A DNA stretch of 64,000 nt from Leptolyngbya sp. BC1307 (GCF_002286735.1 NZ_NRTA01000008.1:62001-126000); one strand, 5' to 3'; counted from the stretch's first letter, positions 9,504 through 18,846 are shown. A program made the numbers and translations. The notes: generated from the sequence alone by a model not told the origin.

Positions 9504-9674
9504 GTGACCTTTACCTCCGAAATTGATTTTTATACAGCCCTGATGGATGGCAGGGTTGGGCTGTCGCTAATCAGCCGCAAGGAAATTATTGAACATTTTG
9601 GTAGAGAGACCCCGCTCTTTTTTGAACATAAGAACGATAGCATTGCGCTGAGCTTTCAGAGTAGATCACGTTGA
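9504..9674 (+). CDS. Possible small protein of 56 residues, unrecognised
   Basis: GTG start with AAGGG eight bases upstream; it ends with TGA at 9672. The composition looks coding rather than random: TSEIDFYTALMDGRVG, then SRKEIIEHFGRETPLFFEHK, acidic and aromatic with a helical middle. No family was recognised. It may be a genuine small protein or the surviving end of a larger decayed gene. It lies between the terminator at 9257-9289 and the SDR gene at 9869. Confidence 0.35.
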   Translation: MTFTSEIDFYTALMDGRVGLSLISRKEIIEHFGRETPLFFEHKNDSIALSFQSRSR

Positions 9675-9868
9675 GGAGGCCTGTCAGTATTTGAAGGCAA
9701 TAAGACATAGAGATTGTTAGATCGCCCCGGAACTTTTTGGGTTGGGGGATTAGAGCGGCTTTGGTGAGGGGCCCGGAGGATAACTCAATTGAGATATCGC
9801 AGATGGGTGAGATAGTAGGCGTAGAACAGAGATAAGTTAAGACGTAAATCTAAGCTGGGTAAACACGA

Positions 9869-10582
9869 ATGGTCTCTCAACCGATACACAAGACGGCCTT
9901 GGTAACAGGTGGTAATAAAGGCATTGGGTATGCGATTTGTCAGGGGCTATTGAACGCTGGATTTGATGTTTTTTTAGCGGCTAGAGATGCCGAGCAGGGT
10001 AGGCTGGCCGTAGAATCGCTATCTGCTGAGGGCAAATCAGCACGGCTAATCGTGTTAGATGTTGCTGATGATGACAGCATAGAGGCCGCTGCTAGCAGCA
10101 TTGCTCAGATCACAGGTTCCCTAGACGTGTTAGTTAACAATGCTGGCATTTATCCAGATGAGGGTGTTGATATTCTTACGGTCTCTAGAACAGTGTTAGC
10201 TCAGGCTATGAACACCAACGCCTTTAGCTCGCTCGAAATGACTCAAGCTTTTCTCCCTTTCTTAGAAAAAGCAGACAGCCCCAAAGTCATCAACATCTCT
10301 AGCGGCAATGGCCAGCTCGAAGGCATTTCTGAAAATGTTCCGAGCTACTCCCTTTCTAAACTGGCGCTCAATGGCGCAACTATACTGTTAGCCAATAGTC
10401 TGCGCCCGAAAGGTATTGCCGTCTATGCAATGTGCCCGGGATGGGTAAAAACAGATATGGGCGGTCCGTCGGCCCCGCGATCGCCAGAAGAAGGCGCAGA
10501 CACAGCAGTTTGGCTAGCAACAGCCGCTGGCATGGCAGAGAGCGGGAATTTTTTCCGCGATCGTACTCAACAACCTTATTGA
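9869..10582 (+). CDS. Short-chain dehydrogenase/reductase (SDR)
   Basis: NAD(P)-dependent oxidoreductase of 237 residues, classical SDR. The cofactor motif TGGNKGIG is at residues about 14-21. The NNAG motif lies near residue 90 (LVNNAGIYPDEG), the catalytic Ser in INISSGNGQ, and the YSLSK catalytic pair near residues 155-159. Then comes the PGWVKTDMGG substrate-loop motif. The first strand is followed by ALVTGGNKG, and an Arg after the second strand (AARDAEQG) suggests NADPH preference. The closest annotation types are carbonyl reductase-like SDRs; substrate unknown. It lies 314 bp upstream of and co-directional with the adenylation-reductase gene, so a joint role in aldehyde reduction is possible but unproven. 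Confidence 0.9.
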   Translation: MVSQPIHKTALVTGGNKGIGYAICQGLLNAGFDVFLAARDAEQGRLAVESLSAEGKSARLIVLDVADDDSIEAAASSIAQITGSLDVLVNNAGIYPDEGVDILTVSRTVLAQAMNTNAFSSLEMTQAFLPFLEKADSPKVINISSGNGQLEGISENVPSYSLSKLALNGATILLANSLRPKGIAVYAMCPGWVKTDMGGPSAPRSPEEGADTAVWLATAAGMAESGNFFRDRTQQPY

Positions 10583-10667
10583 GCGTCGCTGTCCTTGAAG
10601 TGAACTACACCTGAGCAAGCAGCTAGACAAAACGATGGGCACGGTTACCTGATTATTAGAAACGGCT

Positions 10668-10695
10668 ACGTAGATTCACCGATGCTAATCTACGT
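10668..10695. promoter_or_regulatory. Inverted repeat ACGTAGATT / AATCTACGT
   Basis: A perfect 9-bp inverted repeat with a 10-base spacer lies in the 314-bp gap between the SDR gene and the adenylation-reductase gene. No T-run follows, so it is a poor terminator. A further ACGTAGATC copy lies at 10882-10890, just before the ATG at 10897. The pattern could be an operator for the downstream gene; this is inference. Nothing else was recognised in 10583-10896. Confidence 0.4.
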
Positions 10696-10896
10696 GGGTT
10701 CAGTGATATTATTGCCGTGTAGTGCTTGCAATACTTTACATCTAGCTAATTTTACTGAGGTCCAAGTAAATAGACTTGGCCGGGATTCCTTTCGGATTTT
10801 CCTATTGTTTTCTTGAGTGTATTTCTATGTGTTGTTCTCCTTGGGAAAATAACACTACAGAGTGAACTCTTATTAAGATCAACGTAGATCATTTTC

Positions 10897-13800
10897 ATGA
10901 AAAATATTTCTTCCGGACGACTGGTTCATTGTCAGTTTGAAGCTCAGGTTGCCCGGACGCCAGAAGCGATCGCCCTCATCGACCAAGGTCGCCAGTTTAC
11001 CTACCAACAGCTCAATGCTAAAGCCAATCAGCTCGCTCACTATCTGCAAAAACAAGGGGTAGGGCCAGAAGTGTTGGTCGGTCTGTGCATCAGACGTTCT
11101 CCCGATCTGATCGTTTCCCTGCTGGCAATTCTCAAAGCTGGGGGTGCCTATGTTCCCTTCGATCCAGACTATCCAGCTGAGCGTCTAGTGATGATGCAAG
11201 AAGATTCTCAAGTCGAGTTGATTTTGACTGCTCGGCACGATCTTGTCGGTTGGGCAACAAACGTCCAGATTATCTGTACAGACACTCAAGGCAATAAGAT
11301 TGCACAAGAACCTACAGAAAACTTAAACAGTGCCGTCGCGCCTCATCATTTGGCCTACGTTATTTACACCTCAGGATCTACCGGCAAGCCTAAAGGAGTG
11401 ATGATCGAACATCGATCTCTGGCGGCTTATGTATCAACAGCAGCGATCGCCTATGCGATTCAGCCAGCTGATCGGGTACTGCAATTTGCCTCTGTTAATT
11501 TTGACACCTCAGCAGAAGAGATCTATCCCTGTCTGGTACGGGGAGCCACGTTGGTCTTACGCACAGCCGAGATGATTGGCTCAGTTCAATCCTTTTTAGA
11601 ATACTCACAGACCTGGGGCATCACCGTTTGGAATCTGCCCACAGCCTTCTGGCATTTCCTCTCTACTGAACTAGCCCGCCTGAGCTTAGCCCCGCCTGCT
11701 AGCCTCCGATTAGTCATCATTGGCGGCGAAAAGGCGCTGCCTACAAGATTGGCACTATGGCGGCGGCAGGTCGGCGAACAGGTGCGCCTGGTCAATACCT
11801 ATGGCCCTACCGAAACAACGATTGTTGCGACCATGTGTGACCTGACGGGAGCCCAGGCAGTAGACGCCTCGGCAGAACTGCCTATTGGCAAAGCAATTTC
11901 TCAGACGCAGCTCTACATCCTCGACGATTTTCTGCAGCCTGTTGTCCCTGGTACAGTTGGGAATCTCTACATTGGCGGCGCTGGTGTAGCGCGCGGGTAT
12001 CTCAACCGCCCCGAACTTACCGCTGAAAGCTTCATAGCCAGTCCATTAGGGAACCGAAAGCAGGCTGAGACAGACTGTGACAGCCCGTCTGCTCCTGTCT
12101 CTCGGATGTATAGGACAGGCGATCGCGTGCGAGACCGAGGTGATGGCTTGTTGGAATATATAGGTCGCGCCGACCATCAGGTCAAGATCAGAGGTTTCCG
12201 AGTCGAGCTGTTTGAGATTGAATCCGTTCTCAATCAGCATCCAACCGTTCGTGAAGGCATTGTGCTTGCCAAAAGAGATGCGCTGGGAAATCAGCGGTTG
12301 GTGGCATATGTGCTGCCAGAGAACAACTCTGCGAAGGTGACAGGCGAATGGGTTTCGACGTTAAAATCGCATCTCAGCGTCCGGTTGCCCAACTATATGG
12401 TGCCCGCCTTATTTTTGCTACTTGACCACCTCCCCCTCACCCCCAACGGCAAGGTTGATCGGCGTGCCTTGCCTGAGCCTGGTAGCACCTCCCCCCTGCC
12501 CGACTCGCCCAAAACGCCGCTGGAAACGCCACTAGCCAGGCAAATCGCTGACCTTTGGACTCATGTTTTAGCTATACCCTCTGTAGGTGGTCAAGATAAC
12601 TTTTTTGAACTGGGCGGCAACTCTCTTTTGGCAGCGCACCTGGTCAGTCTCCTACGAGAAACTCTATCAATAGATCTTCCTATTCGCTGTGTTTATGAAG
12701 CGCTCACCCTCCAAGACCTGGCAGAAACTATCGAGGCCATTCAACAAAACGAGGGAACCCTGCAGATCGGCCTTACCGATCTCAAGACTCAAGCAATTCC
12801 TGCGCCACCTCAAGTGCTAATACACCAGCGGGGGATTGCCCCCCTCGCTACCCCCAACGCCATCTTTTTGACTGGGGCCACCGGCTTTCTAGGTGCCTTT
12901 CTACTGTATGAATTGCTACAGCAGACCCAGGCCGATATCTACTGCCTGATTCGCTGTGACAATCGTAGTGAAGGGCTGACCCGATTGCGAGCGACCTTTG
13001 CTAAGTATTCACTCTCGGCTACAGCACTAGACCGACGCCTTGTTCTAGTGCCCGGTTACCTCGATAAGCCCCGGTTTGGCCTCTCTCCGGTTCAATTTGC
13101 CCGTTTAGCCGACAAAATAGATACGATCTATCACGTGGGGGCAATGGTCAACTTTGTGAAACCCTATTCGGCGTTAGCTGCCACCAATGTTCAGGGTACC
13201 TACGAGATATTGAGGCTCGCCAGCCAAGGCCGATTGAAGCCCGTTAATTACATTTCGACCGTAGGCGTTTTTGGTGCCACTGCTTACTTCACCGGACTGC
13301 AAACAGTTTACGAAAATGACAATGTCGACCTCAGTCGCGACTTTCTTTGCTGGGATGATGGCTATGCCCAAACCAAATGGGCTGCCGAAAAACTAATCCT
13401 CGCGGCCCGCGCTCAGGGCATCCCTGTCACCATCTTCAGACCTGGCTTCATCATGGGACACAGCCATACCGGAGCTACTAACACTCAAGATTTTCTTTCT
13501 CGAGCCGTGATGGGATGTATTCAGATAGGCAGCTATCCCGATCTGGCCAACTTCAAGAACCAGATAGTCACTGTCGACTATGCCAGTCGCGCTATCGTCT
13601 ACCTCTCGCAGCAATCAGCCTGCCTCGGTCAGACCTTTCATCTGACCCCCTGGTCAGCTGCTCACGATCCAGCCTGGAACGATCTTTTTCAATGGATCAC
13701 CGACTACGGATATTCTCTGATCAAGCGGTCTTACGCCGACTGGAAAGACGAGCTTATTCACCAGAGTAAAGCCTCTCAAAGCAACTTCCTCTACCCGCTG

Positions 13801-14040
13801 TTACCTTTTCTAAGTGAAAAAATCTACAGGCAAGAACTCACTATTCTCGAACTCTACGAAAACACATCGGATTTTAATTGCCAGAATGCAATCAATGGCT
13901 TAAGGGGCAGCCGTATTGATTGCCCCGTTATTGACGCAGATTTGATTTATACCTATTTATCGACGTTTGATCTCAGCACCGAGCTAAAGCAATCTGCCCG
14001 CCTGATTGCGAAAAGGGGAGATGCTACCCTGGCCTGCTAG
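10897..14040 (+). CDS. NRPS-like single-module enzyme: adenylation - carrier - thioester reductase
   Basis: 1047 residues. The adenylation domain (about 1-540) starts directly at the usual LVHxxFEAQ motif, so no condensation domain is missing from a wrong start. A3 core YTSGSTGKPKG lies near residue 155, YGPTETT near 304 and NGKVDRRALP near 525. The carrier domain has its phosphopantetheine serine in FFELGGNSLL (about 569-578). The reductase domain begins at LTGATGFLG (about 657), with a YAQTK catalytic pair near 823. Such A-T-R enzymes activate a carboxylic or amino acid, tether it, and release an aldehyde or alcohol with NADPH. By eye the specificity positions read D-T-E-N-I-G-T-I-V plus the A10 Lys; the acidic third position would suit a substrate with a basic side chain. 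Product unknown. Its stop overlaps the next gene's stop. Confidence 0.92.
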   Translation: MKNISSGRLVHCQFEAQVARTPEAIALIDQGRQFTYQQLNAKANQLAHYLQKQGVGPEVLVGLCIRRSPDLIVSLLAILKAGGAYVPFDPDYPAERLVMMQEDSQVELILTARHDLVGWATNVQIICTDTQGNKIAQEPTENLNSAVAPHHLAYVIYTSGSTGKPKGVMIEHRSLAAYVSTAAIAYAIQPADRVLQFASVNFDTSAEEIYPCLVRGATLVLRTAEMIGSVQSFLEYSQTWGITVWNLPTAFWHFLSTELARLSLAPPASLRLVIIGGEKALPTRLALWRRQVGEQVRLVNTYGPTETTIVATMCDLTGAQAVDASAELPIGKAISQTQLYILDDFLQPVVPGTVGNLYIGGAGVARGYLNRPELTAESFIASPLGNRKQAETDCDSPSAPVSRMYRTGDRVRDRGDGLLEYIGRADHQVKIRGFRVELFEIESVLNQHPTVREGIVLAKRDALGNQRLVAYVLPENNSAKVTGEWVSTLKSHLSVRLPNYMVPALFLLLDHLPLTPNGKVDRRALPEPGSTSPLPDSPKTPLETPLARQIADLWTHVLAIPSVGGQDNFFELGGNSLLAAHLVSLLRETLSIDLPIRCVYEALTLQDLAETIEAIQQNEGTLQIGLTDLKTQAIPAPPQVLIHQRGIAPLATPNAIFLTGATGFLGAFLLYELLQQTQADIYCLIRCDNRSEGLTRLRATFAKYSLSATALDRRLVLVPGYLDKPRFGLSPVQFARLADKIDTIYHVGAMVNFVKPYSALAATNVQGTYEILRLASQGRLKPVNYISTVGVFGATAYFTGLQTVYENDNVDLSRDFLCWDDGYAQTKWAAEKLILAARAQGIPVTIFRPGFIMGHSHTGATNTQDFLSRAVMGCIQIGSYPDLANFKNQIVTVDYASRAIVYLSQQSACLGQTFHLTPWSAAHDPAWNDLFQWITDYGYSLIKRSYADWKDELIHQSKASQSNFLYPLLPFLSEKIYRQELTILELYENTSDFNCQNAINGLRGSRIDCPVIDADLIYTYLSTFDLSTELKQSARLIAKRGDATLAC

Positions 14041-16364
14041 AGGGTTAGCTGTGGCCCAATCAGTTTTGACGAAGCAAACTTATCAGACATCGCCGGTTGA
14101 GTCTGCTGAGCTGGAATCTCAATGACAAACGTTGTCCCCTCCCCTAGCTGAGACTGGCAAGTTAGATATCCTCTATGTTTTTGGATAATAATCTCGTAGC
14201 AGATGGCTAACCCCAGCCCGGTTCCTTTCCCCACTGGTTTAGTCGTGAAGAAAGGGTCAAACAAACGAGTTTGCACATCTGCTGGGATTCCAGGGCCATT
14301 ATCTGCGATTGTCAGTGTCACCCACTCGCTATTCAGCCTACGAGTTTGAATGCGAATAGCGGGACGATCTAAGGGCAGCTCCGTGAATATGCCAGGTTTA
14401 TCCAGGTCAGCTTCAGCGGCTGAAAGCGTAGTCTTTGCCTCTAAAGCATCAAGAGCATTCGACAAAATATTCATAATCACCTGGTTTAGCTGCCCGGGGT
14501 AACATTCTATCAGCGGTAAATCATCGTAGTCTTTGATAATCTCTACCCCAGGCCAATCGGGTTTTCTTTTAATGCGATGCTGTAAAATCATCAGCGTACT
14601 ATCGATACCCTCGTGGATATCGGCTGTCTTGAAGTCTGATTCATCTAAGCGAGAAAAGGTTCGCAGAGACTTAACAATTTCACGAATTCGTTCAGCTCCA
14701 ACATGCATAGATTTCATGAGCTTGGGCAGATCTTCGACGATAAATGTGAGATCAATCGACTCGATCCAGTCATCAATTTCACTATCAGGCTGAGCTTGTT
14801 TTCGCTGATAAAGATCAACTAGATTGAGCAAATCCTGGATATTGCTATCGGCATACTGCAAGTTGCCGTAGATAAAGTTGATGGGATTGTTGACTTCATG
14901 CGCAACCCCTGCGACCATCTGCCCCAATGCTGACATCTTCTCACTCTGCAGCATTTTAGCCTGAGTGCGATGCAGCTCTTGCAGCGTGTTTTGTAGCTCT
15001 TGCGTGCGCAGATCGACTCGACCTTCTAGATCTTCGTTGAGTGTTTCTAATTCAATGAAGGTCTCTTGGAGCTGCTGAGCCATCAGCATAAAGGAGTCAG
15101 CCAACGCGTCTAGCTCTTGAATGCCAGCTCTATCTACATTGACTGCTATCGGCATTGCCCTGTCGTGCTGAGTTCCCTCAGAAAACCGGGCGCGGGCCGA
15201 CTCCGCTAGCTTCTGACTGGCCTGACTTAGTTTAAAAATAGGTCGGGTGATTTGCTGAGACGTAAAGATGCCCAGAAGAGTTGCTACCCCTAGCGCGCCT
15301 AGACACAAGAAGAAAGTTGTCCGACTGTTAGCATCGATGGTGCTCATGAAGTCCGATTCGGGAACTACCGTCACAACGACCCAATCTAGCCCGTACTCAT
15401 CCCGCCAGGGCTGTGCGTGAATATAGTAGCGATCGCCCTGAAACCGAAGATTCAAATCCTGCTGCGAGACAATTTCAAAGCGACCTAGTTTCTGTGGCAA
15501 TGCTTGAATGATTGCCTGCGTCAGAGGATCGGCGCTATCGGCAACATTGACTCTTTGAATGTCGTCACCTGATAGCTTAAAAGGTTTGTCGCTGCCAGAG
15601 TTGGCAATCAGCATACCGTTCCGTTCCATGATGAAAATCTGACCGGACGGGCTAATCTTTAGATCCTTCAGAAAGTTGCTGAGCTTAAGCAGATGAACGT
15701 CAGCGGCGATCATGCCCAGCAGCTGCTGATTAGAGTCGTAGATAGGGCGGCCTGCCGATGCCGTGATATAAGGATAACCACCCGGGAAAGACCACACATA
15801 GATACGAGACCAGATAGGACGCCCGGCCTTAACTGGCTCGTTGTACCAAGTCTCGTTAAAGTTGTCAAAGTCAAACTTCTCGTTTAGGCCAGCGCGGTTT
15901 CCCTGATCGTCGGCTGCATAGTTGGAAACATTATTAGGTAGCTGGCCAGTCCATTCTTCTAAAGTAATGGTTTTACCGTCATATTTAGCGGCCCCCGCCC
16001 CTGCGCCAGTCGTCAGGCCATAGCCTACGTAAGTCAGGCTGTGAGTTTGCAGCTGCCCCCAAAAGTATTGAGCTGCTTGTTCTGGGTTGTTAACATCCAG
16101 CAGACCCAGCTTCACAGCACTGGCATTAATTCGGTTAATATCTTGAGGAACAGAAAGATAACTGTCAAGATGATTGGCGACCGAATCATTCGTTTTGTTG
16201 ATAATTTCTTTCGCCAGGGTATTAATAGATCTCTCACCGTTACGAAATGATAGATAACCTACTAAACTGACAACAGCAAAAGTCTGAGCGACGAAAGGAA
16301 CGACTAGGACCAGCCTCAGGGGCAGCTGAATGCGCGAATGGAATGGTTTTTCATTTGTTTTCAT
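14037..16364 (-). CDS. Cache-domain membrane sensor histidine kinase
   Basis: 775 residues. Helix 1 is at about residues 16-38. A large extracytoplasmic double-Cache sensor (about 45-335) has the WYNEPVKAGRPIWSRIY and GQIFIMERNGMLIAN signatures seen in small-molecule-binding Cache domains. Helix 2 is near 347-367, then HAMP, a coiled coil, and a transmitter. The phospho-acceptor is H489 in VAHEVNNPINF. The ATPase domain has NILSNALDAL (N box), ADNGPGIP (G1) and TGLGLAICYEI (G2). Everything needed for autophosphorylation is present. No response regulator is adjacent, so it is an orphan kinase. It converges on the adenylation-reductase gene, the two stops sharing CTAG at 14037-14040. Ligand unknown. 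Confidence 0.93.
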   Translation of the reverse strand: MKTNEKPFHSRIQLPLRLVLVVPFVAQTFAVVSLVGYLSFRNGERSINTLAKEIINKTNDSVANHLDSYLSVPQDINRINASAVKLGLLDVNNPEQAAQYFWGQLQTHSLTYVGYGLTTGAGAGAAKYDGKTITLEEWTGQLPNNVSNYAADDQGNRAGLNEKFDFDNFNETWYNEPVKAGRPIWSRIYVWSFPGGYPYITASAGRPIYDSNQQLLGMIAADVHLLKLSNFLKDLKISPSGQIFIMERNGMLIANSGSDKPFKLSGDDIQRVNVADSADPLTQAIIQALPQKLGRFEIVSQQDLNLRFQGDRYYIHAQPWRDEYGLDWVVVTVVPESDFMSTIDANSRTTFFLCLGALGVATLLGIFTSQQITRPIFKLSQASQKLAESARARFSEGTQHDRAMPIAVNVDRAGIQELDALADSFMLMAQQLQETFIELETLNEDLEGRVDLRTQELQNTLQELHRTQAKMLQSEKMSALGQMVAGVAHEVNNPINFIYGNLQYADSNIQDLLNLVDLYQRKQAQPDSEIDDWIESIDLTFIVEDLPKLMKSMHVGAERIREIVKSLRTFSRLDESDFKTADIHEGIDSTLMILQHRIKRKPDWPGVEIIKDYDDLPLIECYPGQLNQVIMNILSNALDALEAKTTLSAAEADLDKPGIFTELPLDRPAIRIQTRRLNSEWVTLTIADNGPGIPADVQTRLFDPFFTTKPVGKGTGLGLAICYEIIIQKHRGYLTCQSQLGEGTTFVIEIPAQQTQPAMSDKFASSKLIGPQLTL

Positions 16365-16465
16365 TTATCTTAAAAATAGGGAACGCACTATTGCCTATCG
16401 CTACTGACTCTTCGGTATTATTCCCAGAAAGCAAAGGGCGTACCCCCTATTTTTGCTGAAAGGTT

Positions 16466-16714
16466 ATGGCGCAAGGCGAAACGACGCATTGCATTAAACT
16501 AAAGCACCGAATCGCGATGGCAGGGCCACTCCTTTGGAGTATCGCCGTGATGGCATTGACTGGGCCAGACCTGGCGGTGCGTCAGGAGTTATTTGACTTC
16601 GCTGAAACCGAACTCAAACAGCGGGCAGGCAAGCAGTATCTGACAATCCGCAAGCTCAGGAAAGCCCCGCACAATCAGCGCGATCAGTTGCTGGCCTTAG
16701 CTACTCGGCTTTGA
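16466..16714 (+). CDS. Small hypothetical protein, 82 residues
   Basis: Unrecognised. A GAAAGG ribosome-binding stretch lies just before the ATG, and codon use matches neighbouring genes. A short hydrophobic segment (about residues 18-33) is followed by a charged, probably helical C-terminal part (RQELFDFAETELKQRAGK, LRKAPHNQRDQLL). It could be a small membrane-attached protein. It lies divergent from the sensor kinase gene and convergent with the gene ending at 16815. Confidence 0.45.
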   Translation: MAQGETTHCIKLKHRIAMAGPLLWSIAVMALTGPDLAVRQELFDFAETELKQRAGKQYLTIRKLRKAPHNQRDQLLALATRL

Positions 16715-16814
16715 GCGCTTCCAGAGAGCGTAGAAATTAACGGAATAAGCAGGTTGAGCCATTGACAACGATGGCCTAATTTGGGCTGCGAGTGTGACCT
16801 AAAATCGGCTGTCT

Positions 16815-18137
16815 TTAACCCACGCCTGTTTTTCGATGAGAGCGCAACCACAATTTCTGCAGCAGTAGATAGTTGCGCTCCTTTATGAAAAAGTAAATAT
16901 AAACGCTGAGAATAGCGACAACGCAGACGCTGCCAATGCTGTTGTAGGTATCAATAATCTGCTGATCGCTCCAGCCGTATACAATGTGTAGCTGATTCAT
17001 ATCGCCGCCGATATGGTCAGAGCCGCCAAACAGCGTCCCCCAGGGTATATCGGCCAGCCCCCGATCAATTTGCCGCCACTGCCACAGCGACCCTAAAAAA
17101 GTGAACCCGGCAAGTAGGACGGCTGGATAGCGGAAAAAGTCCCAGCGCCAGTACGCAGGCAGCGGCAAGTAAAAGCCGATAATCAGCAGGGTCGATAGAT
17201 AGAACTCGCCCCCGATGCCGCCGAATGACAGCAGCATATCAAAGGTATCTGCCGAAATCACCCAGGTCATAAAGAATTGAATGACGGTAAGTGCGATCGC
17301 CAGACCCATTGGCCACCGGCGCTGTTCTTTTGCTCCTGTCCAAAATAACAATCCAAACAGCGTCAGCACGCCAAAGTAGACAAACAGAGATCTTTCTTCG
17401 CCTATGTTAGTCCAGCCAAAGGGCAAGGGTGTTGCCTGGTGTCCGCCCAGCCAGGCGACGGTTGCATGGCCAAATTCATGAATCCAAATATGTATGCCAA
17501 ACAGCAACAGCTTAATCATTTCTACGCTGTTGAGCAGGGCTGCTGCCAAAAGCAACCCTGGAAAGATAAACGTATTGCTGTAGCGATTTTCAAAAGAATA
17601 GAGATCGCTGTCGTCGGCTTGGCTGTGCTGTTGCGGTGGCGCAAAAGACTTTTTCCACCGAGGCTTACCTCGTCCGTCCAGTCCGTAGATCGTGATGGTT
17701 TCAATCGGTTCAAAGCTATAGACTTCTGTAGGAATTTCTTCCAGACATCGACGAACCTTCGTCAGCACCTGAGATGATGAGAGCGCCGTGTCTATCTCGA
17801 TTCCCAGATGAAGAGTCTGCGCTTTTAGGCTAGCTTTTGCGGTGAGACGGTCGTTGGCTAGCGCCGTGGTTAGCACGCCTAATTCGGTAGGCAGTTGCCT
17901 GTGAGCTACTGCCTGCGGAATTTGAGAGGGCGCTGCCTGCATCATCTGCTGGCGCAGAGTTTCGCGGGCAGCTTTGAGCTGATCAATACCGGTACGATTG
18001 CCGCTATGAATTTTCTCTACTTTCAGTCGAAAGTAAGCTTCATCTACTTCTTTCAACGTCGCATCTGCTTGCAGTTGCAAGCATTGATAGCATGCCGCCA
18101 GATCGTTCACGAAATCATCAGCCTGAGCCATCGCCAC
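16815..18137 (-). CDS. Integral membrane protein with HExxH metalloprotease motif and N-terminal J-like domain
   Basis: 440 residues. The N-terminal 70 residues (CYQCLQLQADATLKEVDEAYFRLK) resemble a J-domain fold, but the HPD tripeptide is absent, so it should not stimulate Hsp70 in the usual way. A soluble region follows (about 75-190; YSFEPIETITIYGLDGRGKPRW). Residues about 190-420 hold roughly seven membrane helices. The zinc-binding motif HEFGH (H220, E221, H224) sits at the second helix, as in intramembrane metallopeptidases and in the M50-like B proteins. A third ligand is not certain; GDMNQLHIVYG near residue 375 is a candidate. Catalysis is inferred from the motif only. It lies between two small genes; substrate unknown. 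Confidence 0.75.
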   Translation of the reverse strand: MAMAQADDFVNDLAACYQCLQLQADATLKEVDEAYFRLKVEKIHSGNRTGIDQLKAARETLRQQMMQAAPSQIPQAVAHRQLPTELGVLTTALANDRLTAKASLKAQTLHLGIEIDTALSSSQVLTKVRRCLEEIPTEVYSFEPIETITIYGLDGRGKPRWKKSFAPPQQHSQADDSDLYSFENRYSNTFIFPGLLLAAALLNSVEMIKLLLFGIHIWIHEFGHATVAWLGGHQATPLPFGWTNIGEERSLFVYFGVLTLFGLLFWTGAKEQRRWPMGLAIALTVIQFFMTWVISADTFDMLLSFGGIGGEFYLSTLLIIGFYLPLPAYWRWDFFRYPAVLLAGFTFLGSLWQWRQIDRGLADIPWGTLFGGSDHIGGDMNQLHIVYGWSDQQIIDTYNSIGSVCVVAILSVYIYFFIKERNYLLLQKLWLRSHRKTGVG

Positions 18138-18233
18138 TCAACGCTTCACCTCTGAGCGAAGCTGCTACTCCTTTGTCTCAGGGTTCCCGATTAAACCACA
18201 ATTTCTTTAGGCAGGAAAATTGATGGCTCGTTG

Positions 18234-18776
18234 TCAAAAATGCTGGTCGTTGGCTGTACTGCGATCGCGAAAAAAAGAATTCAAAGCTGGGAAAGGTTCT
18301 ACTGGGCCAACAGCCATCAGCTCAGCCGTTTCTAGACACCGGCACCACTGGCTAGAAAGTATCTCTATGACAGGCGTATTGCGGCTCCGAAAAGCCTCAC
18401 TGATCGCGATCGCCTGCTCTCGCCCAGTCTCTGAAAGATTGCGCTGGGTAGAGCAGTCATTGAGCTGAAAGTTGGCAGGGTCGCCTGTGCCAGGAGCTAG
18501 CGCATGACGAAGCAGCACTACATAAGTCTCTTCATTGGCCTGCGCTAGCTTCTCCCAAAGCATGTTTTCTGCTGTCTTAGCACTAGCGGCAGGCGTAGGC
18601 GGCGGTTCCGATGGCTCAGGAGCTGGCTCAACAACTGCTGAGGAAGGCTGTTCAGTTTTTTCAATTTGCGCTGGCGATTGAGTGCTAGTACAGCCCGCTA
18701 TCAGCACACTCAAGCAGAGACTGCACCACAGCCAGCGACGAAGAATAGGATTACCCGTTAGGATGGTGAGCATCAT
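18234..18776 (-). pseudogene. Histidine-phosphatase-family lipoprotein, C-terminally truncated
   Basis: 180 residues. A lipoprotein signal peptide ends in LIAGC (lipobox), followed by a Pro/Glu/Ser-rich linker and then the start of a histidine phosphatase domain. This includes the RHA active-site motif (VVLLRHALAPGTGDP), the conserved NLSETGREQA helix and SSQWCRCLETAEL. It stops soon after ALNSFFRDRST, where relatives continue with about 50-60 residues holding the second catalytic histidine (usually in a VTHQ-like motif). No frame downstream restores that part before the next gene, so the 3' end seems deleted. Either an inactive relic or an extracytoplasmic protein with another role. The signal peptide and first half look intact, so the loss may be recent. 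Confidence 0.65.
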
Positions 18777-18846
18777 CTGTATTTACCAACATCATCTTCA
18801 TTATGTCGATTCTCTCGATGCAGGCGTATTGATAGGCTTTGCGATC

